A DNA stretch of 64,000 nucleotides from CAWBAT01 sp046331665. GTDB taxonomy: Bacteria > Acidobacteriota > Terriglobia > Versatilivoradales > Versatilivoraceae. Where the stretch lies: positions 26,487-90,486 of the forward strand of contig JAXLQK010000024.1 of NCBI GenBank assembly GCA_046331665.1, read 5' to 3'. Shown here one piece after another: positions 34,705 to 43,482 of the stretch (positions are counted from its first letter, which is position 1; each line of letters opens with the position of its first letter). The position numbers and the translations under genes are program-made. The notes beneath the pieces were generated by a model. It was given only the letters and a program-made list of their open reading frames with translations, was not told the origin of the DNA and did not search any database.

Positions 34705-36984
34705 ATGCAGAACTGTAAACTTCTGGCTGGACTCTTTATCCTCGGTATCGGCTTTCAAATACTTCCTGTCAGTGGCGCGGCTCAGCCTGTTGTCCAATCT
34801 TCAGGACTGAATGTTCGCATGTCGCCTGAGGGGCAGATTGTCGGAGTGAACATTGGGAAAGGGAAAATTTCCTGGAATCTTCGTGGACAAACGGATCTGG
34901 CTGGGTGCCGACTGGAAGGGGCAGTCCAAAGCAAGGAAATGCCAGGTGGGGCGATTCAGTACAGGAAGACCCTGCTGTGCAATGTGGAGCAAATTCGACA
35001 CGAAATCCAACTGACAGAAACGTTTACTACGACAAACAGTTCTGTGCGATGGGAGTTGGACTTGGAAAGCAAGGGGCCAGCCTGGAGCACCAGAATCGAG
35101 ACGAAACTTTCAATTCCAGATGTAAAAACGAAACAGTTTTGGACAACCTGGGGGGATCCTCGTCCTGATGCCAATGTCCAGCCCAGCTGGAATGCAGATC
35201 CGAGCTGGGAGGATCCACTCGTTCCGACGGTTTTTTCTGATCGCCTTTTCTGGTATGGAGCCCCGTACTACCAGTACGAGAAGCCACGGATCGGCACCCC
35301 ACCTCCATTCCGTGACGTGTTTTGCATTCCTCTAGCCACTGTCATCGAGCCTAAAAGAGACATTGGGTTGAGCCTGGTGCTCTCGCCGGAAGACGCCCTT
35401 CCAGACATGACCTTGGAAACCTCCGCGAACGGTAATGTGACTTTTTCCCGCTTATTTCGTCGCCTCTCAGAAGCGCGCACCGTTCATTTCGCCATGGACC
35501 TTGTTGTGCATGAAGGAGACTGGCGGGGAGGAATTCGTTGGATGACCGCTCGATATCCTGGTTTCTTCGAGCCTCCGTTGGCCAGAGCACACCAACTGGC
35601 GGGGACGGCGGCCTATTCCAGCTATGAAGGAGCGCTGGATGTGGAGAAATTCAAGCGAATGGCTTTCACGGTAAATTGGAAAGCCAGTTTTGATTTCCCT
35701 TACCAGGGAATGTTCATTCCACCTGTAGGAGACCAGGAAGAGTGGACACGCGGCTATCAGACCTCGGAGTCACCGCCGATCAATTTGGGGCCGACGACCT
35801 CAATTTCTCAATTGGCGGGTTATTCTCGTCGAATGCGGGATATGGGATTTGCTGTGTTCAATTATTTTAATGAAGCGGAATTCGGCAAGAATATCCTCTA
35901 CCCACCACTTGCTAGAAAAACGCCACTGGATTCGGAGCTTTGGAAGGATCCAAATGATTATCTGAATGCCAGGTTGGCGGACGCACTGATCTACCGTCCT
36001 GAGAGAGAATCAAAAACGTCGGGAGGACCCGCACAATTGGATCCGTATTATCGTGCGGCCTATCATAATGTGGTTCTCGATTGGGGAGAACCTTGTTGGC
36101 AGAATTTTCTCTTGGAACAGGCAAAACGGTTGATCGAGAAAATTCCGGACTCCTCGGGGATCTGCTTCGATCGTTTGGATTGGCTCCGCCTTTATAATTT
36201 CCGGCGAGACGATGGAATAACCTGGTATGACGGGCCGGCACGTTCCCTGGTTTGGTCGTGGAATAATTTTCTTGAAAAGCTTGGCCCGCTGGAGCATGGT
36301 TCGGGCCAGGTCATTTTTGCAAATAATATCGTTTCCCGTCTTGACACGCTGCGGCAGGTCGATGGTTTATTTGCCGAATTGGCTCACTGGGGAGGGAACC
36401 TCAATGCCACAGCATTTTTGGGAATATCAAAACCGGCGATCGCCTGGGTCTTTGGAGAATATACATTGAAACAATTGGCGGACCAGCGAGGCGATAAGAA
36501 GACAGGTTGGGTCTTTGCGGAGGGGAATCCCAAGGCTGAAGCCGATTTGTTTCTACAAAAGTTCTTATATTTAGGTGTCTTTCCTATGGCCCCTTTTCCG
36601 CAAAGCGATCATGCCATCATCCCAAGCCCGCGCGCCGACGAAATATATCTGGATTACGGCCCAATGTTTGAATCCATGAGGGGAAAGAAATGGGTCTTGT
36701 TGCCACACGTGATTCGCGTTGAAAAACCGGAAGTAAAGGCTAACTTGTTTCGAGTACCGACAGGATATGTAGTTCCGATTGCCTTTGGAGGTTCATCTTC
36801 TGCAGTGACAGTTACTCTCCGTGGAATCCCGGAGATTCTTTCCGGTGAGAAACTCCATTGCGAATGGATTCATCCTGGAGAGACGCAGTGGCAAAACTGC
36901 GAATTCCAAAAGAAACAGGAGACAATGACTCTCAGAGTCCCCCTCCATCGCGGCTCGGCTATGCTGCGAATCCACCCGGAATGA
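34705..36984 (+). CDS. Large exported protein, probable glycoside hydrolase-like TIM barrel
   Basis: A 759-residue protein with a signal peptide (LLAGLFILGIGFQILPVSGAA) and AAGGAGG before the ATG. The N-terminal half (residues 25-300) is rich in beta strands, like a galactose-mutarotase-type sandwich. The central part contains GICFDRLDWLRLYNF, where Asp residues resemble the nucleophile of GH31/36-like barrels, followed by QVIFANNIVSRLDTL and ELAHWGG. A C-terminal beta domain ends in SAMLRIHPE. I cannot assign a GH family. It stands alone behind a 270-bp gap after the SDR gene and may release sugars for the neighbouring transporter. Confidence 0.6.
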   Translation: MQNCKLLAGLFILGIGFQILPVSGAAQPVVQSSGLNVRMSPEGQIVGVNIGKGKISWNLRGQTDLAGCRLEGAVQSKEMPGGAIQYRKTLLCNVEQIRHEIQLTETFTTTNSSVRWELDLESKGPAWSTRIETKLSIPDVKTKQFWTTWGDPRPDANVQPSWNADPSWEDPLVPTVFSDRLFWYGAPYYQYEKPRIGTPPPFRDVFCIPLATVIEPKRDIGLSLVLSPEDALPDMTLETSANGNVTFSRLFRRLSEARTVHFAMDLVVHEGDWRGGIRWMTARYPGFFEPPLARAHQLAGTAAYSSYEGALDVEKFKRMAFTVNWKASFDFPYQGMFIPPVGDQEEWTRGYQTSESPPINLGPTTSISQLAGYSRRMRDMGFAVFNYFNEAEFGKNILYPPLARKTPLDSELWKDPNDYLNARLADALIYRPERESKTSGGPAQLDPYYRAAYHNVVLDWGEPCWQNFLLEQAKRLIEKIPDSSGICFDRLDWLRLYNFRRDDGITWYDGPARSLVWSWNNFLEKLGPLEHGSGQVIFANNIVSRLDTLRQVDGLFAELAHWGGNLNATAFLGISKPAIAWVFGEYTLKQLADQRGDKKTGWVFAEGNPKAEADLFLQKFLYLGVFPMAPFPQSDHAIIPSPRADEIYLDYGPMFESMRGKKWVLLPHVIRVEKPEVKANLFRVPTGYVVPIAFGGSSSAVTVTLRGIPEILSGEKLHCEWIHPGETQWQNCEFQKKQETMTLRVPLHRGSAMLRIHPE

Positions 36985-37385
36985 CTCCGGTCAGTCGTCA
37001 TCCCTCTGGATTCCACTTCCGTGAGATCCGGGAAATAACCCGCGAGCGAAAGATGATCAGATGATGGCGCGTCCATTCAAAAGCTTGCCGACATTAGTTT
37101 CCATCATTCCACCTTCAGTCAATCTGCCTAAGAGATCACAACCCCAACCTTAGTTCTCTCTGCGCTCTCTTCATCCGTGTTCAGTTTTTACATAGTTGTG
37201 ACAACTGATTACTGGCGCTTTGCTACTCTTCGTGCCGTTTGTCAGTAGCGCTCACTTTGCGGCGGAAAGGAGGGAGAAAAAGTTCATATCCGATTGACCT
37301 CGACACCGGGCGATGAGCAAGCAGGTGAACCGTACATGATGGGTGTCATTCTTGTAAGTCCACATCCCTAAGGAGGATATTGTAA
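36985..37385 (+). other. Gene-free stretch before the outer-membrane barrel gene
   Basis: 401 bases without a credible gene. AAGGAGGA lies just before the next ATG. Imperfect inverted repeats occur around 37210-37260 (GGCGCTTTGCTACT against AGTAGCGCT), possibly part of a regulatory region. I see no clear promoter boxes. Confidence 0.25.
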
Positions 37386-38036
37386 ATGAAGAGTAAGTTG
37401 TTCTTATTTAGCGCACTGTTTTGTTTCATGGGCTTGACCGCCTTCGCAGATGATGCCCCCAAAATTGAAGTCTTTGGTGAATATTCCTATTTGCGCTTTA
37501 ATCCGACCCTGCCGGGTATTCAGAATCGCAGTTTTAATGGAGGTGGGGGTGGCGTCACCTTTAATCTGAACAACTATTTTGGCATCAAAGCCGAACTGAT
37601 GGGGTATGGAAGCACTAACTACACGATCCCAGCGGGCACCACGATCCCGGGCGTTACTCCGCCTGCAGTAACGACCGCGCCGATCACCACGCAGGGGAAC
37701 ATGTTCACCTACCTGTTTGGACCCCAGGTGACTTACCGGACGTCGAAGTTCAACGCTTTTGGGGAGCTGTTGTTTGGTGGTTCCAACAGCAACGGTTACG
37801 CCAATGTGGCGGAAGCGTTCAATGGGGTGGGAGCCAACATTGCCGGCGGCACCCAGCATCCCTTCACGATGGCGTTTGGAGGCGGATTGGATATCAAGGT
37901 TGCCAAGAATATCGCGATTCGTCCCGTGGAGATCGATTGGGTAGTGACTCGCTATACCAATCCGATTACCCTGACCAACAATCAGAATTGCTTCCGTTAC
38001 GTGGCAGGTGTTGTCTTCTACCTGGGCGGGAAGTAA
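37386..38036 (+). CDS. Outer-membrane beta-barrel protein (OmpA/OmpW-size)
   Basis: A 216-residue protein. The signal peptide MKSKLFLFSALFCFMGLTAFA-DD is clear. The mature chain is a run of alternating amphipathic strands: KIEVFGEYSYLRF, GGGGGVTFNLNNYFGIKAEL, TYLFGPQVTYR, FNAFGELLFGG, PFTMAFGGGLDIKV and a final YVAGVVFYLGGK. This matches an 8-stranded small barrel. It has no OmpA peptidoglycan domain. Function is unknown. It has its own promoter region and a gene-free region of about 500 bp after it. Confidence 0.85.
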   Translation: MKSKLFLFSALFCFMGLTAFADDAPKIEVFGEYSYLRFNPTLPGIQNRSFNGGGGGVTFNLNNYFGIKAELMGYGSTNYTIPAGTTIPGVTPPAVTTAPITTQGNMFTYLFGPQVTYRTSKFNAFGELLFGGSNSNGYANVAEAFNGVGANIAGGTQHPFTMAFGGGLDIKVAKNIAIRPVEIDWVVTRYTNPITLTNNQNCFRYVAGVVFYLGGK

Positions 38037-38554
38037 TCCGGTTAGAATTCGTATTCATGAGCGTGGCGCTTATTCTGGGGCCGCTCCAAGATGTTGCGAG
38101 GGGCGGTCCCGACTTGTTTTGTCGGCTTTCACGTTTAGTGGCACCTCGATCTGCTCCTTTGATCTGGAATTTTAATTCCACGGCCACATCAACTCAATTG
38201 GGCGCTTTACTGCCCGATCGAGACCTATTCTGTTGATTGATCTTCCCCGCTGGACCTCCCCTTGAAACGAAGTGTTTTCCCCTCGCCATTGTTCTCTTCA
38301 TTGAGCTTCCACAGAGCGATAGGTCTCTCCCTCTTTGTCCACATGCGATAATCAATTTGCGGAAATCTTTTCGGAATCTACAAGTTGACGGCGCAGGAGA
38401 TCGTATTGGGTCATTTGAAGCAAGGGTACGATCACACTGAATTTGAGTAAATAAATTCAATCGGCTTTTCGTCAATTCTAAACGAAGGTTCCAAAGGTCC
38501 GTCAATGCGGTTTCCGATAAGCTACTTGGTAGAAGAATTCCGAAAAATGTTTTT
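38037..38554. other. Gene-free region between convergent genes
   Basis: 518 bases with no credible gene. A short hairpin CCGAC-TTGTTTT-GTCGG lies at 38109-38125, about 73 bases after the barrel gene, without a following T tract. The rest shows no structure I can support. Confidence 0.25.
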
Positions 38555-39631
38555 TCAGAGAATTTTTCGAAGTTGCTGTAAGAAATAGCCATAGTGGCTG
38601 AATGGGATGTCCGGCGGGGCACTGTGATCCAGCATCGGGATGTAACCTCCGTCGCGTATGAGCGGTTCAATTCGTGTTAACTCATCGTCAATATTGGCGA
38701 AACTCTCTACCAGCGCGCGTTTATCGATCCCTCCCCAAATACGCAGGTCTCGTCCATACTTCTTGCGCATGGCCAAAACGTCCATTCCGGCCTGCACCTC
38801 AAAGGGATAGAGGATATCCATGCCCGAGTCGAGCCAGACAGGGATAAGGGAGTCAATGTCACCGTCGCTATCGAGCCCGAAGAAGCCCACGCCGCGATTG
38901 CGCCCGAAATCGATAACCTTTCGATAGAGGGGAAGCATGAATTGACGAACATGCTGTGGCGAAATGAGGGGCGCGGTCTTGTACGCCATGTCTTCCCAGA
39001 AGCCAAAGAAGTCGATATCCGTCTCTTGGAGAATTTGGGTCAACATGGATATCAGGAATTCGGCGTCTGCCTCCATCATCTCTTCAACGAATGCTGGATC
39101 GTCATAAAACATCGTGCACAGCCGCTCCACCCCAACCAGATTCCTTAAGCTCCCGAAAAAGCCTCCCCAGCGATCGGCGATAACCAGCAAGGGGTAATCA
39201 CGATTCTTGTGGCGGTGCAGATGTTCCCGCCACTCCGGCCCAATCCGCTCAGCAAGGTCGGGTCGCATTCTCTCTTTCCAAAACCTGCGAAAATCCTCCC
39301 GTGTTTCCACTGGAAAGCGGATGAATTGGGGCATTGAGCTTAAGGGATTGGATCGAAACTCCTTAAGAACAATGCCCTGGCTGTCAACATAGGTGACGGT
39401 TTTTTCATCTTCGGCAATAATCTCGCGCCGGAAAGGAGGGGTTGGGTAAAACCAGGAAAATTCGACTGCCCAGTGGTCACAGCCGAATTCGGTTCGCTGG
39501 GGATCATATCCGCCCTCATCTTTCCAGCGTTCAACCGTCTCCGGCCAGGTTGGCCACATGAATTCATGGAACGGAGCTCTGTCCGTTTCTCCATACTTCA
39601 TGGACTCAATGAACCGCTGCTGGTCGTTCAT
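38555..39631 (-). CDS. URO-D-fold protein (third of three)
   Basis: A 358-residue protein starting MNDQQRFIESMKYGETDRAP, the N-terminus of uroporphyrinogen decarboxylase-like methyltransferases. The FFGFWEDMAYKTAPLISPQH segment and the C-terminal DLRIWGGIDKRALVESF, GGYIPMLDHSAPPDIPF are diagnostic of the catabolic URO-D subgroup and unlike HemE. In place of the HxCG zinc motif it has GFFGLDSDGDIDSL. The three URO-D paralogues in this region belong to different subgroups and are not recent duplicates. It is followed on the same strand, upstream, by the DUF4153 gene. Confidence 0.82.
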   Translation of the reverse strand: MNDQQRFIESMKYGETDRAPFHEFMWPTWPETVERWKDEGGYDPQRTEFGCDHWAVEFSWFYPTPPFRREIIAEDEKTVTYVDSQGIVLKEFRSNPLSSMPQFIRFPVETREDFRRFWKERMRPDLAERIGPEWREHLHRHKNRDYPLLVIADRWGGFFGSLRNLVGVERLCTMFYDDPAFVEEMMEADAEFLISMLTQILQETDIDFFGFWEDMAYKTAPLISPQHVRQFMLPLYRKVIDFGRNRGVGFFGLDSDGDIDSLIPVWLDSGMDILYPFEVQAGMDVLAMRKKYGRDLRIWGGIDKRALVESFANIDDELTRIEPLIRDGGYIPMLDHSAPPDIPFSHYGYFLQQLRKIL

Positions 39632-39661
39632 AGAGAGACACCGGCAATGAGGAGGATGGAA

Positions 39662-41540
39662 TTACCTGGCCTGGTCCTTGAGTCTCAGGAGCAATGCACC
39701 ATTGGCGCTGGTGAGCTGAGGGCCGGAGGGCTCGCGCGTGCCAGAAACATTGTCAAAGAGGATTTTGATCTTTACTGAATCCGACTCCCCCTCCAGACTC
39801 AAGAATTCTTCGGGGAGCAATCCGTTCGGCCCCTCTGCCGTCTCTTTCACAATGCGGTCCAGGAAGGGGTTGAGTTCAAGCCTGATCAATGATCTATCAC
39901 TCTCGCGCAACTCCAGGGTGCCCCCTTCGGTTGCCCAGAATAGATCGAATTGCCGCTGGTCGACGTTGATCTTGTGGAGCGAAGTGTTAGCCCGCGCTTT
40001 GTAAAGGCTGACTTGAACGAGATAATCGTATCCCGTAATCGATCGGGCCTCCTGCCATTGCCTCTTCGAATTGACATAGAATTCCTTCGAATCAATGCGA
40101 GCCTGCCAGCGGTTAACATACGGCACCCCCATGAGGTACGTCAGCTTGGCCGCCATATCATTTGAATCCCGGAAGGAAAACACGTTCCTCCTTGCCTGTT
40201 TCATGGTGTCAGTCTGCAACGCTTTCAGGTCCTGGGTGAACCATGGCTGCAAACTGGCGATACCATGCGTTTCGAGGAGATAAGTCACAATGGCACTGAT
40301 TTCTTTGCGATCTTTAAACTCCAGCGTCGTATGGGTCTTTTGAATATGGCCCTCCTTGAGAATCTCAACGCGTTGCAAAATCTCCCGTAGCCGAGTCTGT
40401 TGGTTCTTAAGACAGACGGCGCGAAGATTCCCAAGGACCACCCAAGGTCAAGAGAGCAACCAAGGCCAGGGAAAAGGGAATCATCTTGATGCTTGGCTGG
40501 CGCCAAAATGTAAAATAGCCAGACATCAGGATCATCCACACCGACAACACCACGAGAAAATAGCGGTCTTCGGTTAACCCGTACTCGGAGACCCGGCGCC
40601 AGATAGCCATGAGCAGGAGCACAATGAGGGGAAAGAGCCCGGCATAAAACGAGCGTGAAAAAAGATGGATCCAGCGATGGCCGGGCCTGTTCCGTAACGG
40701 ATGCACCAGCAACAAGGAGAGCATACCGAATAGGACACCACGCTGACCGAGCGCCACCCGATCGTGCCGCGCGGCCACTCCCGTATGGCGATAATCGCCA
40801 ATTAGATAAGCATAGAGGATCAGGATGTAGAGCGTGATAAGTGGGAGGAGAATGAATTGTACGAAAAGACGCAAGATGGGCGGATAGTTTTCGACGTTCT
40901 CCAGATCGCCCCAGTTGGAGGGGACTCCTGCCAGAAAAAACCAGGTATTGAAGAGGTACCCAATGGCAAGAAAGAGGAAGTAGTAAATCTTCCATTCTAC
41001 ATTGAGTCCCAGGAGCGATTGAATGGCTTTCAAGGCGACGGTTAGCCCGACATAGAGGACCCCGGAAAATAAAGCTGACTGAAGAATTCTCTCAAATAAA
41101 ATCCGATTGAACTGCCAGAAGGCTGCTACCTCTTCCCGACGCCAATAGGGGGCCACGGCTACGAGCAAGTGTGAAGCCACTGCCAATTGGAGGAATCGAT
41201 AACAGTAAATCTGAGGCGTATCTGGATGGTAGGAAAGAAATAGGGCTGCGAGAATAGCTATCCCCGCCGCCAGCCCAATCCACTGACGTTGTATCCCACC
41301 CGATGAACGTTCAAGCCCAATTCTCAGCGCAAAGAAGATGCTTATCCCCAGGACGCTAATCAGCAAAGAACGACTGAGCAGCTCCTCCCGCGGCGGGCTC
41401 AAACTGGAGGGGACGACCAGAAACCAGGAAAGACAGGCGCTGACGATCGCTGACAGCAAAACCCAGGGAAATCGCTGAGCAGTTTCGCGTGCCGACTCCA
41501 TCACCTGAACGACAGAGGGTAATCGGATCATTTCCGCCAA
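39662..41540 (-). CDS. DUF4153 membrane protein, frameshifted
   Basis: The N-terminal frame (41540 down to 40407) encodes about ten hydrophobic helices and includes LNVEWKIYYFLFLAIGYLFNTWFFLAG, typical of DUF4153. It stops after LLTLGGPW. The family continues directly as GNLRAVCLKNQQTRLREILQ, which is the start of the next frame (40441 down to 39662), a soluble C-terminal domain. So it is one gene of about 620 residues with a frameshift near 40430. A second compensating pair of shifts near 40690-40800 hides the conserved REWPRGTIGW segment in another frame. The function of DUF4153 is unknown. It is the only gene here with a 626-bp gene-free region before it. Confidence 0.72.
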
Positions 41541-42166
41541 GGCTATCCGAGTTATAAATGGGAGTCAAGGGGCGCACTGGTGACCAAAGACTTCACTCTT
41601 GCTAAAGGCATTCTTCGAAAGAATGAATTTTTCTTCCTGAACTCACTTGTTGTTGCCTGGTACAGGGAATAACTTGGCCGCAATATCTCGGTGAGGAGGG
41701 TTTGAGGTTTCGACCATCTCCAGCGAAGGATTCAAAGAAAGTATCCCATGGTTCCGAAACGAACTGGTTGGCTTCGAGCATGACGGTCCACTGGCGTACA
41801 CAGAAGGACCCGCTAACAAGTGAAAGACTCTAACGACCCGAATCATCTGAATCAAGACGGTTAAATTTATGAAGACCTTATCGAGGTATCCATTTTATCA
41901 GCAAATTATTGTAGACCGTTCTAATGTGGAAATTTTCAATAACATGACGACGCCATGCCAAACTAAGAATTTTCTTTCTACTAAAGAGCAAAAGTTTTCA
42001 CGAGACAAGTTCCCTCCACGCTTAGGCAGGTCCTAATCCTATTGGAATGAAGGCAATCCGCGAGTAATAATTTTTGGAGGAGGATAACACCCAATGGAGC
42101 GAAGAGTGCTACACGATTAGACGCAACTGTCGATTTTTCCATCGATTTTTTCCGGGTTAAGATTCC
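41541..42166. promoter_or_regulatory. Long gene-free region before the polysaccharide locus, with leader-like ORF and hairpin
   Basis: 626 bases with no full-length gene, AT-rich around 41860-41960. Close to the response regulator gene there is a very strong ribosome-binding site GGAGGAGG (42076-42083) followed by a nine-codon frame ATG-TAG at 42094-42120 (MERRVLHD). Ten bases later a hairpin TCGAT-TTTTCC-ATCGA is followed by six T (42130-42151). That order is leader-peptide and attenuator-like, but the stem is only 5 bp. A 6-bp stem ATTCTT-CGA-AAGAAT lies at 41610-41624. Confidence 0.3.
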
Positions 42167-42901
42167 ATGCCCCTAAAGCCGCGTATCCAAATCAAAATTC
42201 TGCTGATAGAGCCGGAGGCCATCGTTCGAGCGGCGATGAAGTTGTTACTGGAAAGTTGGCCGGAGTTCAAGGTCTCAGGAGAGGCATCTAGCTCAGAAGA
42301 GGGGGTTCGACTTGCAAACTCTAACCATTTCGATGTCGTACTCCTTGAACTGGATCCATCAGGCGAGCAGAACGGGCTGGAGTCCATTGCCAAGATTTCA
42401 TTGCGAGAAGGAGCGAAGATAATCTTCCTTACCAGAAGGCATGAGCCCGAGCTTCACCGGGAAGCACTTCTCCGCGGTGTGCGAGGTCTCGTCTTAAAGA
42501 CCATGAACGCTGAGGAATTACGAGCCGCCATCTTGAAGGTTCACGACGGTGAAGTTTGGCTGGATGCAAAACTTGCCACCACGATCATTGCGGCGCCGCG
42601 TCCTGACGAAAGGCGGGGAGAAAATGAACCTAAATCGATTCAGGTTCCCGCTCTCTTGACAAAAAGAGAAGGGCAACTGGCAGAGCTTGTGGGAAGAGGG
42701 CTCTCAAACAAGGAAATTGCCAGCATGTTGTATGTAAGCGAATCAACCGTTAGAAATCACCTCACTTCGGTATTTCGCAAACTAAGTGTGTCAGGTCGCC
42801 TTGAATTGATTATTGGAATGTACCAGCGCAGGCCCCCTTCACAAGCCCATGCCGTACTCTTCAAGTCTCACGAAAATACCATCGATCCCGGAAAATTGTG
42901 A
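42167..42901 (+). CDS. NarL/LuxR-type response regulator with Glu at the phospho-acceptor site
   Basis: A 244-residue two-domain regulator. The receiver covers residues 9-130 and the LuxR helix-turn-helix about 165-230 (LTKREGQLAELVGRGLSNKE, ESTVRNHLTSVFRKL). In NarL the acceptor is the Asp in LILLDLNMPG; here the aligned segment is VVLLELDPSG, so residue 61 is Glu. The acidic pair after beta-1 is Glu-Pro (E15, P16) instead of Asp-Asp; the Lys of the switch (LVLKTMN) is kept. Phosphorylation as in canonical receivers is therefore doubtful, and a constitutive or ligand-controlled protein is possible. It opens the polysaccharide locus. Confidence 0.88.
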   Translation: MPLKPRIQIKILLIEPEAIVRAAMKLLLESWPEFKVSGEASSSEEGVRLANSNHFDVVLLELDPSGEQNGLESIAKISLREGAKIIFLTRRHEPELHREALLRGVRGLVLKTMNAEELRAAILKVHDGEVWLDAKLATTIIAAPRPDERRGENEPKSIQVPALLTKREGQLAELVGRGLSNKEIASMLYVSESTVRNHLTSVFRKLSVSGRLELIIGMYQRRPPSQAHAVLFKSHENTIDPGKL

Positions 42902-42923
42902 ACGTTTCAGTCTGTAGCCCGAA

Positions 42924-42963
42924 ATAGGAGGGCCCTCCTATGAAAAAGGGAAGGCTCTCCTAT
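42924..42963 (+). terminator. Palindrome and alternative hairpin after the response regulator
   Basis: ATAGGAGGGCCCTCCTAT at 42924-42941 is an 18-bp perfect palindrome. The same left arm can also pair with GGCTCTCCTAT at 42953-42963 around a longer loop. The two pairings are mutually exclusive. It lies 23 bases after the regulator stop and could be a terminator or a switchable leader structure in front of the PilZ/NusG transcript. Confidence 0.5.
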
Positions 42964-43056
42964 TGCATGTAGTCAGACTTGGTATTACTTTTGTTCCCGC
43001 ACATTGGCCTCAGGCCATTCCGTAACCCACCATAGAACGCCATTCCCATCCCAGAG

Positions 43057-43428
43057 TTGATAATCCAACAATGGGATAATTTAGGCGGTAGCCTGCCCAA
43101 CAACATAAATACAATTCCGGAGAGGCGAGCAAAGCCACGTATTACGGTGAGCTTTCCGATGACTGTTCGCGGGGTCGACGCCAAGAGGCAACCGTTTGAA
43201 ATAGAGACAGTTTCGAGCAACATGAGTTTATCTGGTATCCATTTCTTTGTTCTGAATGAGATTGAAATCGGCATCACCCTTTCGTTTATTATTCGTCTCT
43301 CTACGATGGAGACTCTTCAACTGCCATCCCCGCGATTGCGTGTGTCAGGAACGGTTGTCCGTGTCGAACCGCAGCCTGACGGGCGAATGGGAGTCGCAGC
43401 CGTGATTGACAGACATCAATTTATCTAG
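43057..43428 (+). CDS. PilZ domain protein
   Basis: A 123-residue frame starting with TTG at 43057, without a clear ribosome-binding site, so the start is uncertain. The PilZ domain begins at ERRAKPRITVSFPMTVRG, which supplies the RxxxR motif, and continues with the second motif SSNMSLSGIHFF ((D/N)xSxxG form). PilZ domains bind cyclic di-GMP. A DNA element resembling the E. coli ops signal lies in the first codons (43084-43097). Placement between the response regulator and the NusG-like gene suggests c-di-GMP control of polysaccharide output. Confidence 0.75.
   Translation: MIIQQWDNLGGSLPNNINTIPERRAKPRITVSFPMTVRGVDAKRQPFEIETVSSNMSLSGIHFFVLNEIEIGITLSFIIRLSTMETLQLPSPRLRVSGTVVRVEPQPDGRMGVAAVIDRHQFI
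43084..43097 (+). promoter_or_regulatory. ops-like element upstream of the NusG-family gene
   Basis: The bases GGCGGTAGCCTGCC at 43084-43097 match the E. coli ops core GGCGGTAGCGTG at 11 of 12 positions. The segment AGGC-GGTA-GCCT also forms a perfect 4-bp hairpin, as the ops non-template strand does. ops recruits the NusG paralogue RfaH to RNA polymerase in long polysaccharide operons. Here it lies 386 bases before a NusG-paralogue gene heading such an operon, and inside the N-terminal codons of the PilZ frame. Confidence 0.5.
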
Positions 43429-43482
43429 CTGGCCTATTGCCTGCAGGAATTCCACGAAACAGCCGGATTACAAAGGATGCTT

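Noticed and set aside
28253..39631. The URO-D-fold proteins as haem biosynthesis HemE
   Set aside because: Their motifs and neighbours match the catabolic/methyltransferase subgroups; no other haem genes are present.
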